Source: Argentina anserina
Lineage: Eukaryota > Streptophyta > Magnoliopsida > Rosales > Rosaceae
Length of the DNA: 64,000 bases
Reading direction: 5' to 3'
Assembly (NCBI RefSeq): GCF_933775445.1
Contig: NC_065873.1
Coordinates: 310,001-374,000, forward strand
Shown here: piece by piece, positions 1 through 11,150 of the stretch
How positions within the stretch are numbered: position 1 is the stretch's first letter
Layout of the letters: the number at the start of each line of letters is the position of its first letter
Program-made: the position numbers and the translations under genes
Notes under the pieces: generated by a model
What the model was told of the DNA's origin: nothing
Databases searched by the model: none
Seen by the model: only the letters and a program-made list of their open reading frames with translations

Positions 1-420
1 AACCCTTGCTTTTCTAAGATCCTCCTAAGCCTTAAAGTTAAGTCTTTTACTATGATAATTCCTTCAATAATTACATCAAAATAGAATATATTGCAGCATG
101 AATCATTACATCTAAGAAGTCCTAAATAAAAAATGCATGTCCGCTACCAATTTCAATTCCAGATTGAACCCAAGTAGTTTCTTTTGTAAATGGCCAACAA
201 ATTCAACAGCTGATAGTACTTGAGAAGTAAAAAAGAAAGAAAGAAAAGCCCACTCACTGTGTATCTCTGACAAAGAAGCTTTCGTTGTATACAACAATGG
301 GCAGCATCTCCCTGTGCTCTTTTTTCAAGCCCGATTCAACCTGCCGGAATTGCAAATTACACACAAAATGCACAAGTCTAAACAAACAAGACTTACACAA
401 CGGTCAGAAAGGGGGCTTAC

Positions 421-690
421 TGTGGCAATGTCGACATTCGTGTCACTAATTTGTGGAGCCGATCTCATTCGAATAGAGGACCAGTTGACACGTCGGGGGC
501 GAAGATAGAACAAGTAGAAGACAAAGATGAGGATGAAAGTGAAGAAGATTGGCACACAGAAGACGAAGAATTGGTAGAGCTTGAATTGGCCAGAACTCCC
601 AGAAGCAGAAGGCTTGTCGTTTGACTTGCTGGGGTCAGGAGTGTCTATGCAACATCTGGGATAGACGTGATTGTAAGACATAATAGCCAC
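421..690 (-). CDS. RING-H2 finger protein, ATL58/ATL59-like, first exon only
   Basis: This is the 5-prime coding exon (90 codons) of a gene that runs off the left edge. The N-terminus is Ser/Asn-rich, followed by one strongly hydrophobic transmembrane segment at about residues 41-63 and then a basic stretch with the motif RRVNWSSIRMR. That layout (short lumenal tail, one helix, then a VDWSSL-type motif) is what I know from the ATL58/ATL59 branch of plant RING-H2 ubiquitin ligases, which ubiquitinate targets at a membrane. The exon ends at 421 on a clean donor (GTAAGC on the minus strand) in phase 0, as expected for an intron before the RING domain. The RING cysteines are not in the window, so ligase identity rests on the N-terminus alone. 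The start could be the first ATG (690) or the in-frame ATG at 681. The 5-prime leader to about 980 is pyrimidine-rich on the coding strand. Confidence 0.72.
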
Positions 691-1020
691 AAATTACAAT
701 GAACCTGAAAATCGCAATGGAATGGAGGAGAGGGAACACAAGATGCGAACAGATGAAGCCAGCAACAGCTAGATTCAGAACATGTGCGCTTTGTCTTGTT
801 TTAAAAAAGAAGAAAAAAAGAAAAAGAAAGAAATGAGAGAGAAGCTGGCTGAAGCTGAGAGCAAATGGAGATGGCTAGCAGGTGAAGACAAGAGTGGAGT
901 GAGGAGAAGCCCCATGGGATAATTCGTGGGATCATTCAGTAGATACAGATACTGGAAGGCCTCAGCAACACGTGGTCTCACCGTAACACTAGGCTTCGTG
1001 CTCCCTCTACAAGATGATTA

Positions 1021-1840
1021 CACTATTCCCTCTACAATTTTTCTGTTTTTATTTTCTAAATGATGAGACGTCAAACCAAAAATGCGATCGTCACTCTGTC
1101 GGACTACAATATAAAATGGAAAATTACTTAATAACACGAGACTAAATTTATAGTAGCAGAAAACTCACTTTCAATATTTTTATATAAATTAAGACATCAG
1201 TTCAATTCTAACAACAGAAAAGTACTTCCGAGCTCATCTTGCAAATGACAAAAACTACATTGTTTTAATTAATTACGCATCTGCCACTGTTATATATTTA
1301 TGCTCCATCCCCAAATCAAAACCTAAATTCTAGATTTCACATTTACTCTCGTCATGGTAGCATATCGCCCCTCGCATCTTCTTCACAGATCGCTCGTCAT
1401 CTTCTTCGCATCTTCAAATCACATTTCTTCAAAATCGTAGCAGTAGATCGTTATTTAGGTCGTGAAGTCTTCATTGGTGAGTAGCATATTAGTATGATTT
1501 TCTTTGATTTCAATTTTGTTATCGGTTAATTTGAAAACTAGACTCATGTCAATTGATTTTAACAATGATTTCACTATATTTACAAGTATGGCAACGCGTT
1601 TGAGGCAGTAGCAGCTTTGATTCGGGTTCACCTTAAGATTTCAAGTAGTAGTAGCCCGACGATTTAGTGTAAGTAATTCAATGGAGGGCGATAAGGTAAG
1701 CCGTACATCTTTTAATGTTGTTTTCAGTGTCTAGAAATTATAAGGAACATGTGAGGTGGTCTTTACTAGTATTGGTTTCGAAACCCTAAGTTTCACGGAA
1801 ATGATTATTCATGCTACTATGATGTTTGATTATGCTAAAG
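1021..1840. other. intergenic, no gene seen
   Basis: This AT-rich interval upstream of the ATL-like gene has no ORF with coding character and no recognisable repeat. It leads into the degenerate repeat that starts near 1840. Confidence 0.6.
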
Positions 1841-1844
1841 TGCT

Positions 1845-2175
1845 TTTGAGGTAGTAGCAATTGTTTTTATGGTATTGTTGATTATGCTACTGTGGTGATT
1901 GTGCTATTATATTATTGATTGTGCTACTATGTTGTCGAATATGCTCTTGTATTATTAACTGTGCTTCTGTGGTAATTTTGCTACTGATTATGTTATTGTG
2001 TTGTCGATTGTGCTACTGATTATGTTACTGTGTTGTCGACTATGCTACGTGTTGTTAATCATGCTATTGTGTTGTCGATTGTGCTACTATGTGTTTTTTG
2101 CTACTACTATGGTGTTTAATTATACTACAATGGTGTTTACTGACGTTGATTATGCTATAATGCTTTTAGGCAGTA
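1845..2175. repeat. degenerate short-unit repeat, GCTAC/TTGTCGATTGTGCTACT type
   Basis: Phrases such as ATTATGCTACTGTG and TTGTCGATTGTGCTACT recur about every 18-25 bases across roughly 330 bp, with much variation between units. An apparent 73-residue plus-strand ORF here is simply the repeat translated (iterated LCCRLCY) and is not called a gene. The repeat sits directly upstream of the transposon-like ORF remnant at 2238-2646 and may belong to the same element. Confidence 0.7.
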
Positions 2176-2237
2176 GCATATTGTGTCAAACGAATTCGAA
2201 TAAAAGCTCCAGTGGGTAGAATAAAGTAAAAAAGGCA

Positions 2238-2646
2238 GAAAATTGATGATGAGTGCGGCATGATTGTTTACCAAGATGAGCACATGGAGGAGCAAGACAA
2301 GGGGAAAAAGGATGAGGTGCAAGTAAAGTGATGCATGACTGCTTTCCAAGACGTATACAGGATGGTATATCAGAAGCTGGATGACAAAGAACGAAAAGCA
2401 TTGATAAGGGAGTTCAAGAAGACGCCCTTCTGGAAGCTGATTGAAGTGTATCACAATGGATATGTGATTGAGAAGACAACTAAGAAAAAGGATAAAGAGA
2501 TGCAAAAATTAATCCAGTGCTTCGAGCCATCAATGAACAAGTTAAAGTTTGGAAATCAGATTTCCAAATCAGCAGTATCAGATGTGGAGTTTATTCTAGG
2601 GTTGCGAAACAAAAAAAACAGGGCTAAATGGTGCCAAACCCATTGA
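2238..2646 (+). pseudogene. transposon-derived ORF remnant (possible Ulp1/mobile-domain type element)
   Basis: One frame is open across this interval except for a single TGA at 2329-2331; the longest uninterrupted part runs 2335-2646 (103 residues). The protein is charged and lysine-rich and ends in a motif ending VEFILGLRN. This resembles the F.I....ILGL motif seen near the N-terminus of plant transposon proteins that carry Ulp1-like protease or plant-mobile domains. That link is made from memory of the motif and is weak. There are no introns and no downstream catalytic domain, and the next kilobase is non-coding, so this is a fragment at best. It could also be an unrelated gene fragment. 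Confidence 0.35.
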
Positions 2647-2649
2647 ATG

Positions 2650-5621
2650 ATTCAAAAAATCCAAACGACAATCCTATCGTAAAGAACTTTTCTTGAGCAT
2701 GACAACAAGATAAAAAGAGGAGATATCAATCGCTGCATTGATAATTAGTTGGTGGAAAAAACTTCAAAGAGGATTGATAATCTTGTTAGTTTGCTAATTT
2801 TGCATCTTTTCGTCACACTACTTTTTACAAGCTCGGGATCGACCTTGGGGTGGAGCTACTGCAAACTAATTGGAGCTAGTTCCTCACTTGGTTCATGCCT
2901 CTATCAAACTTAGTCAATAGGATATAGTGGGGTAACTAGAGTCATTTAAATTTAAGAGCGTGAAAGAAGAATATTGATTTTTGACCTTTTGGTAGCAATT
3001 GAAAAAATATCAAGACCTATGATTTGTATGATATTTTTACTCGTTTTCGATTAGTTATATTAATGTAATAAAAGCTAAATATCCCAGATAAATGCAAATC
3101 GGATATTTGCTAAGATTCGATTTATTTGTAATATGTGCACCACCCAAATTTGAGCTGATTGATAATTTTGATTTCCAATTACATCAGTTGGTTCAAATTG
3201 CATGTTTTGTTTTTCCTAAGAATACAAAAGGTTTTATTTATTTATCTATGACCAAAATTAATGAACATCGTAAGTTGTCATGGTACAAATATTCATGATG
3301 GTACACAATCGTATGACATGTAACATTCATTATAATTAAGCTAAAAATTTAACAAAAAAAAACCTAAAAATTACTAATTACAAACCAAGCATCTTAGACC
3401 CCTATGGAAGGTAGTATCATTTACTTAGAGAACTCAATTGGATACCTAGAGACCAGAGAAGCAATATGATTTATTGATAAGTTAAAATCAGGCCCAGAGA
3501 TTTAACCCAAAATTAGAAGCAACTCGAGTTTGAGCCTAGGGCTAAGAACCAAAGCCTAAACCCAAACTCAAGCATCTCTCCCTTACGTGTTAATAGGATG
3601 TATGCATGCATCCACTGTTCTTATTTGCATTACTTCCGAATGTAAATAAATTTTAAACCACAAAATTACTTGAAGACAAAGATCCAAACTTGCATTGGTT
3701 TATCATCAGCTGGCTTATGTTGAGTTACTAGAAGATAAAGATCCATAATTTTCATTTGGAACTTGAAATTAGATCTTATGTAACATTTTAGTACTTAATG
3801 TTGATATTCTATTAAATGAGATGGTAGAATAATTATATAAGTATATTTTTATAAAAATAAAATAAAAGCATAAGTTTTAAGGGTTTAAGGTTATTTTCTA
3901 GGAGAAAGTAAACATGAATTTAATTCTATAGTTTGGTTGAAGGTGATAACTTGGATTTATGTTTAGGAACTTTAGTATTTGTGATGTGAACACCCATGAA
4001 AATACTTTTAGTTCAGTTAAACATAGCTTCGCTGGGTAGTTTTGTGTTACAATTCAATTTCTTAAGTTCTATGACTTATGCTATCAATATGACTTCAAGT
4101 AGTATCGGCAAATGATGAACCTCTGAAACTCATTTACATTTTTATAATTATAAACGTACATGTCCATTTTAACTTCCCATTTAATATAAAAATTGACATA
4201 AGTACCAAAGTGTTGTATAAAACCAAACTTCAGCCAAACCGTCTACTTTAAAATATTGTGTACAAGGTGTTCACTTGGCCATAGCTAAGGTATCCTGGGA
4301 AGAATCTACCCTATAAAGAAAGGGTAGGGCATTGTCTAGTTAAAATAAAGAGTTGTTTTTTTCCTTGTAATTGAAAAGAAAACATACTTACTGAATAGCC
4401 CACCTAAACACTGAACATTACGTAAAACTTAATTTGGGTGAAGACTCCTGAGAAGAGAATTACATCACTAGCAGTTACTGACCAGAGCTATTGCCACAAA
4501 AACAACCATATCAAGAATTGAACCGACTGATTAGCATCATCATCTCTGTTGTCGCATCCAACCTTGTCAATTGACAATTGAATTTCTGTTTTGTCATATC
4601 TCCTGAGAGTGAAATGGATGAACATCATATGTCCGCAATGAATTTACACATGCACAAATATTACAGACGAATGATGTCAGCTGTCTTGAATCCCACCAGA
4701 GACATTCAAACACCCAACCTAATATTCAGCCATCAATTCTAATTAGGATACAAGGATCTGGTTATTTGGATAATTGGATTTCCTTGGACACAGAACCAGA
4801 GTGCAAATTGAAGGGCAGACATAGGGAATGAACCAAAAGATTTCATTTTCAATTGCTATCGGCACCACCCTGATTATGCATAATGAACTATCACCAAATG
4901 GATTTCGGGTAAAAACTTCAATTTTGCTCGATTAGATCAGAGTGGGGATAGAGACCAAGTGGAATGAAAAGGAAAAAAACAAAAAACAAAAAAAACAAAA
5001 ACCCCCTCCTCAGTGGCTAAAGTGTGACTTGCACATTCTGTCAAGAAAGCTAGGGAGGTTAGAACGTGAATATCTCTGCTGAAAATGAACAAAATTTGGG
5101 ATTTTAAAAGATGACATTTGCGTAAATACTACCATCTACCCACAGTAAGAACTCCAATATTATCATAACAGATGCTCTTCCAACTCATCCATGTCATCTG
5201 GTCTTCCCTCTTGAAAGAAACTCTGTAAAATAACCAAAGAGTCTGACATCCTTAATTTTTCTCAATTTTTTTTATCAAAGTCAGGAAAGAATTGGGGATA
5301 TTTCCTTCAACTGTTTGAATGGAAGCTCTTAAATGCAAAAACAATAAAACACAATTCTGCAGAAGGTTCTGCTTAAATGCGCATAGCAGTAGAGACATGC
5401 ATTAGTTTGGTTGATGAAATCAATTTTCCATGGACTCAGCCAACTTGGTTCAATGGTTATACGAATACAATAAGATCATAAAGCATGATGCTTGCACACA
5501 TTGAGAGAGAGAGAGAGAGAGAGAGAGAAATGTTGATGATGGTCCATGTACATGCGGATACCAACAAAAACATGTAAAGAAAGTTCTGTACATATGGGAT
5601 GAGAAGCTACTAAAATGTTAA
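2650..5621. other. intergenic and 3-prime flank of the DUF2062 gene, no gene seen
   Basis: Nothing coding is recognisable. ORFs here are below about 70 residues and have no family-like composition. The right-hand part (about 4400-5621) probably includes the 3-prime UTR of the DUF2062 gene, and it contains an A-rich run near 4974-5002. Confidence 0.55.
5503..5528. repeat. (GA)n microsatellite
   Basis: Thirteen uninterrupted GA units lie just downstream of the DUF2062 stop codon, probably in or near its 3-prime UTR. Confidence 0.9.
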
Positions 5622-6773
5622 TCAGGCATCCCTTACCTTAAGCCTGACTTCTGATGGTGAAAGTGGTCTTTTCGGGCTTGAAGGACCCGTGCTGAACTTG
5701 TGAACCAACACCTTAAACAATGGTAAAGAGAGTATATAGACCAAAGCGAAAACAAAAGGAGCCGCAACAAGCCATCCCAACAACTGCAAAAATTGATGCA
5801 AGTCATTTTAGACACTGGTGTCTTTCATTAAGATGCCAAAGAAACATCACGACAGAACACAAAATCAGAATGTAATTGATAAACTGTGTACTTAACCTTT
5901 AGAGTGAATGCGTACATGCAGGTGTGTGTAATGTGTCTAGCTGTTGGTGTGAGATAGAGAGTTATGATGACAAGATGCTAAGTTAGCCACCTACCGCGTG
6001 TGCAATACTTAGTAAGACTTCATGTGAAGCTTGGAGGGTTAAAACTTTCTTCAAAGCATCAGAAGTCAACGGGAAATGAGGCCCGCCGGTGACGTATTCA
6101 CCAAAGCGCAAGAAGGGTACCATCAAACTTGGAAGGGAAAAAAAAACAGGCGATGAGTCTATGATCATACATGTAACATAAAATGCAGGCAGGCATGGTA
6201 CAATAGAGACTGCAAGAGATCTTTTAATCTTTGTAAAATATGTAGTCGAGAGAGACTATCAGAATATTGACTATTGAGCGAGTAATTATTTGAACAGTTG
6301 ATCAAGGTCACAGAAACACAAAGTCGTCGCACGTATAAGTTACCAGGTTGCTAGAAGTAGAAGCATGAAAGTACCTGAGTTCAACTGGTGTAGCAATGAG
6401 ATTGAGGACCATGACGGTTGGGGCATGGCAGTGAGATCCCAGAGATGCAATCGCCAATCCAGAGAGAATCACAGTAGTCCCTGTCAATCAGATGTTAGGT
6501 CATGCAATCGTCAACGAAACAAGGGAAGACCAATAGCTTACTTACCACAGATTGGAAAGAGTCCGATGGTAAAGCCAAGGGCTGCAGAGAAGGCCAATAG
6601 CTTAGGCTCGGCGCCCCTGTCAAACCAAAGCTCAAATCAAAATCGCTATCTCACAAGTCTTGTTGTGTCCGTCGTGGTTAAGTCTATAAGAAAAGTTACC
6701 TGCGAAGGATGTCGACGAGAGGCTCGACGATCTTCTTGTTGAACCAGATGGTGAGCGGCCCCAAATTTGCCAT
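5622..6773 (-). CDS. DUF2062 family small membrane protein
   Basis: There are five coding exons on the minus strand: 6773-6700, 6616-6546, 6480-6375, 6127-5995 and 5783-5622. All junctions are GT-AG and in frame, giving 181 residues. The protein has the DUF2062 pattern: an N-terminal amphipathic stretch (NKKIVEPLVDILRR), then AFSAALGFTIGLFPICG, CHAPTVMVLNLIATPVE, PFLRFGEYVTGGPHFPLTS, and a C-terminal hydrophobic helix (WLVAAPFVFALVYILSLPL). Two to three hydrophobic segments imply a membrane protein. The family is widespread in bacteria and plants and its biochemical role is not known to me. The last exon could end at the TGA at 5622 (ending KVRDA) or be spliced at an internal AAG/GTAAGG; I prefer the simple stop. 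A purine-rich leader (AGAAAG runs, 6815-6855) lies upstream. Confidence 0.88.
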
Positions 6774-7446
6774 GCCGGAGCCGATATTCCTTTCTTTTTC
6801 TTTTTAAAATATGTTTAGAGAGAAAAGAAAGAAAGAGAAAGAGAAAGAGAGAGAGTGGGCGCGGTGAGTGGTATCTGAGAATTAAAGATATTACTCAGTT
6901 TTCCACACTCTCGATATTTAAATCGGAAGCGAAAACTGCGCTCAGATCTAGATTTCTGCAAATCAATCCAGACTGATTTTCTGCTCAGACAGATAGATGC
7001 TCGCACTTGCTCTTGTTTTATAGAGGAAGATGATGACGACGTTGCATTCCGGTGCGGGAAACACACGGTTTCGCGCCTACGCCAACCAATTACATCGAGC
7101 CACGACTATGTCGATTAAAAGACAGATAGAGCAACGTGGAAGGCGAAATGCTCCAAAAGTCCAAATCATGATCATAATAGTCAATTGTTTCTTGGGGCCT
7201 ATTTAAATTAACCCACTACAATTCTCAGTATTAGTTGATCGGTAGATAAGATAACATTCGTCTTCATCTTCATTTTCCTAACAAGAAATGGGCATGATTT
7301 GTAGCCCTCCATATTATGCAACAAATCTTCATCAAACCTCCATTCGAGTTGCGTCACCTTCGAACCAGGCGACACAGAAGTTGAAACCCTTGTGTTTATG
7401 TACGCTGATAGGTATCCTTTTGTGAGTCTAGAGTCAATCAAACATG
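6774..7446. other. 5-prime flank of DUF2062 gene and 3-prime flank of GDPD4
   Basis: This holds the leader and probable promoter of the DUF2062 gene (to about 7100, CT-rich on its coding strand) and then the 3-prime end of GDPD4. No further ORF looks genuine. Confidence 0.6.
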
Positions 7447-10400
7447 TTATTCTGATAATGAGAAACCATGCTCAAGGCACAGTCTTCTTGTATCTTCCAT
7501 TAGACCTTGAAGCGTACTCGGGTTGCTTGTCACAATTGCATCTACGTGCTCGGACAACATATTTTCCATGGACTCCACATCATCGACAGTCCACGCGTAT
7601 ACCTTCTTATTTCTCCTGTTGAAACAAACTCGTCAATCTTAAATTCTCATAACATGCATGCAATCTAGGCGCCTTACAAATTCTAATGCATCAATGTCAA
7701 AGACATATACCCATGGAGAGTTCGCACAAGCTTTTCATCGATCAAGGGATGGTACACACCAACAACACGAGCATCTCTCATCCTCAGTAAGTTGCTCCTT
7801 ACCCCAGTTGACTGGTCCATCATAACAATGTACCCCACCTGAAACAATATCACATTAACAATGAATTCAGCAGGTCTCCCTCTTTTGTACCAAAACATCT
7901 GGCATTAGATTCCAATGCCACTTTCACTTCAACACAGCAACAAATATAAGGAAACTCCGCAAGTAGTTTGACATGTGTAACAAATACAATGAGAATCTCT
8001 GAAGTTTCATAACCAGGCCCTGCAGCAACGTGCATGAAGAAACTGAAGCAAAAGATTTTACAAACTTATAGTTGCTTCTGAAGGCCACAGAAGCTTTTGC
8101 ACTCGACTACATTAGGTTTTGGATGAGCAACCATCATCGAGAAAAGATATTCCTCAACTATGTACGTGCTTGAAAATTAAAGTAAGTTCTGTGATCCCTC
8201 ATGTGGTGAAAGTGTACATTGGCCTTCAACTCTTCTATTTTTGATAATAACATGAAATACTGAAAACACATACTTAAGGAAACTTGATAAATTTTGCACG
8301 TATAGAAACCAGACTTTTCAATCTTTCTCTACTTTTCAAATTATCTAACGCTACCACCAGAATATCACATCACCTGCTAAATTCCAGCATGACCTCTGAG
8401 AAATTGTTGCTAGAAACCAGAAAAAAGAACTGGAAAAAAGAATGGGTTGCTTTTTACCATGACATCTGAGGATAGTCTGATCATATCCCTCACTAGGTTG
8501 TCACTTTTGGCCCATACGATACAATTCCGACACTGCATCTTCTCAACCTGGAAAAAGTTCAAATAACAGTGGCAACCTTGAGATTGGCAACTTGGAAAAC
8601 CATGTCAACTGAACTTAAAATGATCCGAATGAGAATGGTGATGCAAACAAACTTACAACAGCAAGAACATCCACTGCAAGACCTTTTTCATATGATGGAG
8701 GCCCGACTTTCACATCTAACACCACCTGCCTAACTGAACTTGATACCAACTGAAAGTTTAATCAAAACCATGGTCAGATAATAGATTGGCGGGTGAGATG
8801 GAGATGTTTGGCTTAGAAAACAAAACTGAAATAAAAAAACATTAAAAAAATGCAGATGGAAGTTAATGGATAGTATCCCACACACACACACACACACACA
8901 CACACATTACTATAGAGAGGACTTCCTATTTTGTATTACAAACACACTTCTATGGAGAGGACTTCCTATTTTGTATTTAAGAAGTCGGAAAGAGAGAGAA
9001 TCAAAGCAGATCTTATAAATTACCTCCAGAGCCTCTTCAATTGTTGGAATATTTGCATCATGGAACTTTGCAGATGGATAAATGGAACCGAGATGTTTTA
9101 TCTACAACCAGAAACTAAAAGTATATTCTCAATCAACATCATCACAATACTTACATGCATAGCTTTATGTCTAAAATAAATAGATAAGCTAGTCCTGTAA
9201 AAGAATCCTGGTAAGAATTTGCATTTACAATTACAAGAAATATAGGACTGCAAACTCACCTCTTTCATGCTGTAGTGGCCAACCTTAGAGGTGCTGTTTC
9301 CAGATATCCGCTGCAAATCCCTGCCTGTCATTTATAGATCAAATCTACCAGCTATTTCAAATAAAAGTATAAAACTCTAAACATGCAATTTAATATTAGT
9401 TCAAAAAAGTAAAGAACAAATTACCAGTATCAAATTCTAGTGGATATAATGTTTTGATGACACATCAGAGATTCAATATATCCTTAGAATACAAGTTTGG
9501 TTGTGAACATTGATACCAAGCTAACATTGAATAGTAGTTCACCTATAAAACTCTAATGAAAATCAAGAACTTCTGCTCCAGGGTTTGGTTAAATTGGAAG
9601 TAGTGAATACTGTAAATATATGCAAATCAATAATAACACATATTATTCATCTATGTCATATGTTCGTAAATAACAGAACCTGAAAACAAGGCTTTAATAT
9701 AATCCAGTTCTTTACATATTTTTGTTCTGTGAAGGTTAAACATAACTTTGAAACCACTTTCACATAATTACTTATTTTAACCATATGTCATTGATAGCGA
9801 AAATACTGAATCAGCAGGAATAACCAAAATCATAAAAGACAAAATTCTGAAGTTTCCCCTTGGAATTTTACGGTATGATGCAATGACAGATTAAAGAAAT
9901 TAATCCAATCATTTATGATGAACTATTAAATAGAACAATAAGGAGGAGTTCATTGTTGATTCCATGTTCTTTAAAGAAGAAAGAAAGTAAGTTCAGATCA
10001 ACTTATAGTAATTAAGGTGGCCAATTGATGAAAGATGACAATCAACAACTACGAGGAAAACTACTGTATAGAACTCTGAGAACACCGCACCTGTCATGGA
10101 AAGCAAGCAGAACCCCATCTGAAGAACGAGAAACATCAATCTCAATGCAATCTACTTGAGAATTAAGAGCAGAGTGATATGCAGCAATCTGTGGAAAACA
10201 AAAAATAGGCTGTAAGACAGATGGGCCACCCTACAATAAGGGCATTGTGAAATAAATTCTTGCAATTCTTGCAGACAGAAAGGGTATAAATCCTCAAAGT
10301 TCAATCTATGACGAACAAGCATACGTTTCCCTCATTTGGTATTCAACAGAAATAGGACAACAATGGTCCTTCAAAAAATAATCATGTTATCGAAGAAGAT

Positions 10401-10939
10401 ATGCATACCGTGTTTGGAAAGGCGGAAGTTGAGTCACCGCCATGGGCACATACAAGAGGAGGACTATTTAGCCAACCACACTTTCGCAATTGAGTCTGCA
10501 GAGTTTAACAAGTAATTACTTACTAGTCTACAGTGAAAGTTTTCCCTGGCAGAAAATTGACAATGGGACATAGAATGTGATATGCCTAGAAGCATTATAC
10601 AATCAGATAACTAGTTGACTGCAATGTACCAATTTCTGATATGATGTCGAATAATCCCAATGCACAATTTTGTAATCAACTATCCCCTCTTTCTTTTGCA
10701 TCTATTATCTAATCTTTCTCAGCTTTACTGAAACTGGAAGCCATAAAAGCCAAAATGTAAAAACGAGTTGAGAGAGAGAGAGAGAGATTGATTACGAGAC
10801 GAAATGATTTGAGCTTGAAGATGAAGAAAATGGGAGGGACGAGGGCAATGAAGGCGAGGCTGAAGAGAATCGTACGGAAGAGCCTCCTTGATGATAACTT
10901 CCTCCTCTGCTGCTGTTGCCTCCTCCCCACTCTCATCAT
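7447..10939 (-). CDS. GDPD4: glycerophosphodiester phosphodiesterase, GDPD4-like, membrane-anchored
   Basis: The enzyme class hydrolyses glycerophosphodiesters, the deacylated phospholipids, to glycerol-3-phosphate and an alcohol. There are nine coding exons: 10939-10796, 10495-10409, 10188-10091, 9320-9260, 9101-9024, 8749-8657, 8547-8458, 7838-7711 and 7615-7447, all GT-AG and in frame, giving 315 residues. The N-terminus is basic (RRQQQQRRKLSSRR) followed by one hydrophobic anchor at about residues 24-43, which is the GDPD4 layout. The GDPD domain follows, with His66 in CAHGGDST, Glu93 and Asp95 in CIEIDVSRSSDG, and His108 in AFHDR. Later blocks are VVLDVKVGP, CIVWAKSDN, MDQSTGVRSN and KVYAWTVDDVESM. 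The usual HR pair of the family reads HG here (residues 66-67). The first ATG of the tandem ATGATG is used. It shares a 211-bp divergent upstream region with the coiled-coil gene. Confidence 0.92.
8879..8906. repeat. (CA)n microsatellite
   Basis: About fourteen CA units lie in the fifth intron of GDPD4. A short duplicated phrase (CTATGGAGAGGACTTCCTAT-like) follows on both sides of 8925-8965. Confidence 0.85.
10770..10787. repeat. (GA)n microsatellite in GDPD4 intron 1
   Basis: Nine GA units lie immediately inside the first intron, a few bases past the donor site of exon 1. Confidence 0.8.
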
Positions 10940-11150
10940 CGCCCTGATCGAGGTCACCACTTCCTTACCAACAGACCAACAATAAGTGAGGTCCTGCTTT
11001 AGTTAATTACATAACCACCCCCAGCCCCGGTGGATTCAACTTCATTACTAAAAGGTCACTTATGTCTTTTCATTGTTTCACTCCTCGCACATTCACAGCT
11101 ATAAATAGCAGAAACTGAGGAGCCCAAACCCAAAACCCTGAGATAATCAA
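10940..11150. promoter_or_regulatory. divergent promoter between GDPD4 and the coiled-coil gene
   Basis: Only 211 bp separate the two start codons, so the leaders and promoters of both genes must share this space. A good TATA box for the plus-strand gene, TATAAATAG, lies at 11100-11108, about 45 bp before the ATG at 11151. No equally clear TATA box is seen for GDPD4. Confidence 0.65.

Noticed and set aside
1..420. Second exon of the ATL-like gene
   Set aside because: I looked for the ELGLKKELREML-type block and RING cysteines on the minus strand and did not find them, so the exon must lie outside the window.
1998..2219. Hydrophobic ORF with iterated LCCRLCY
   Set aside because: It is a translated short-unit repeat, not a membrane protein gene.
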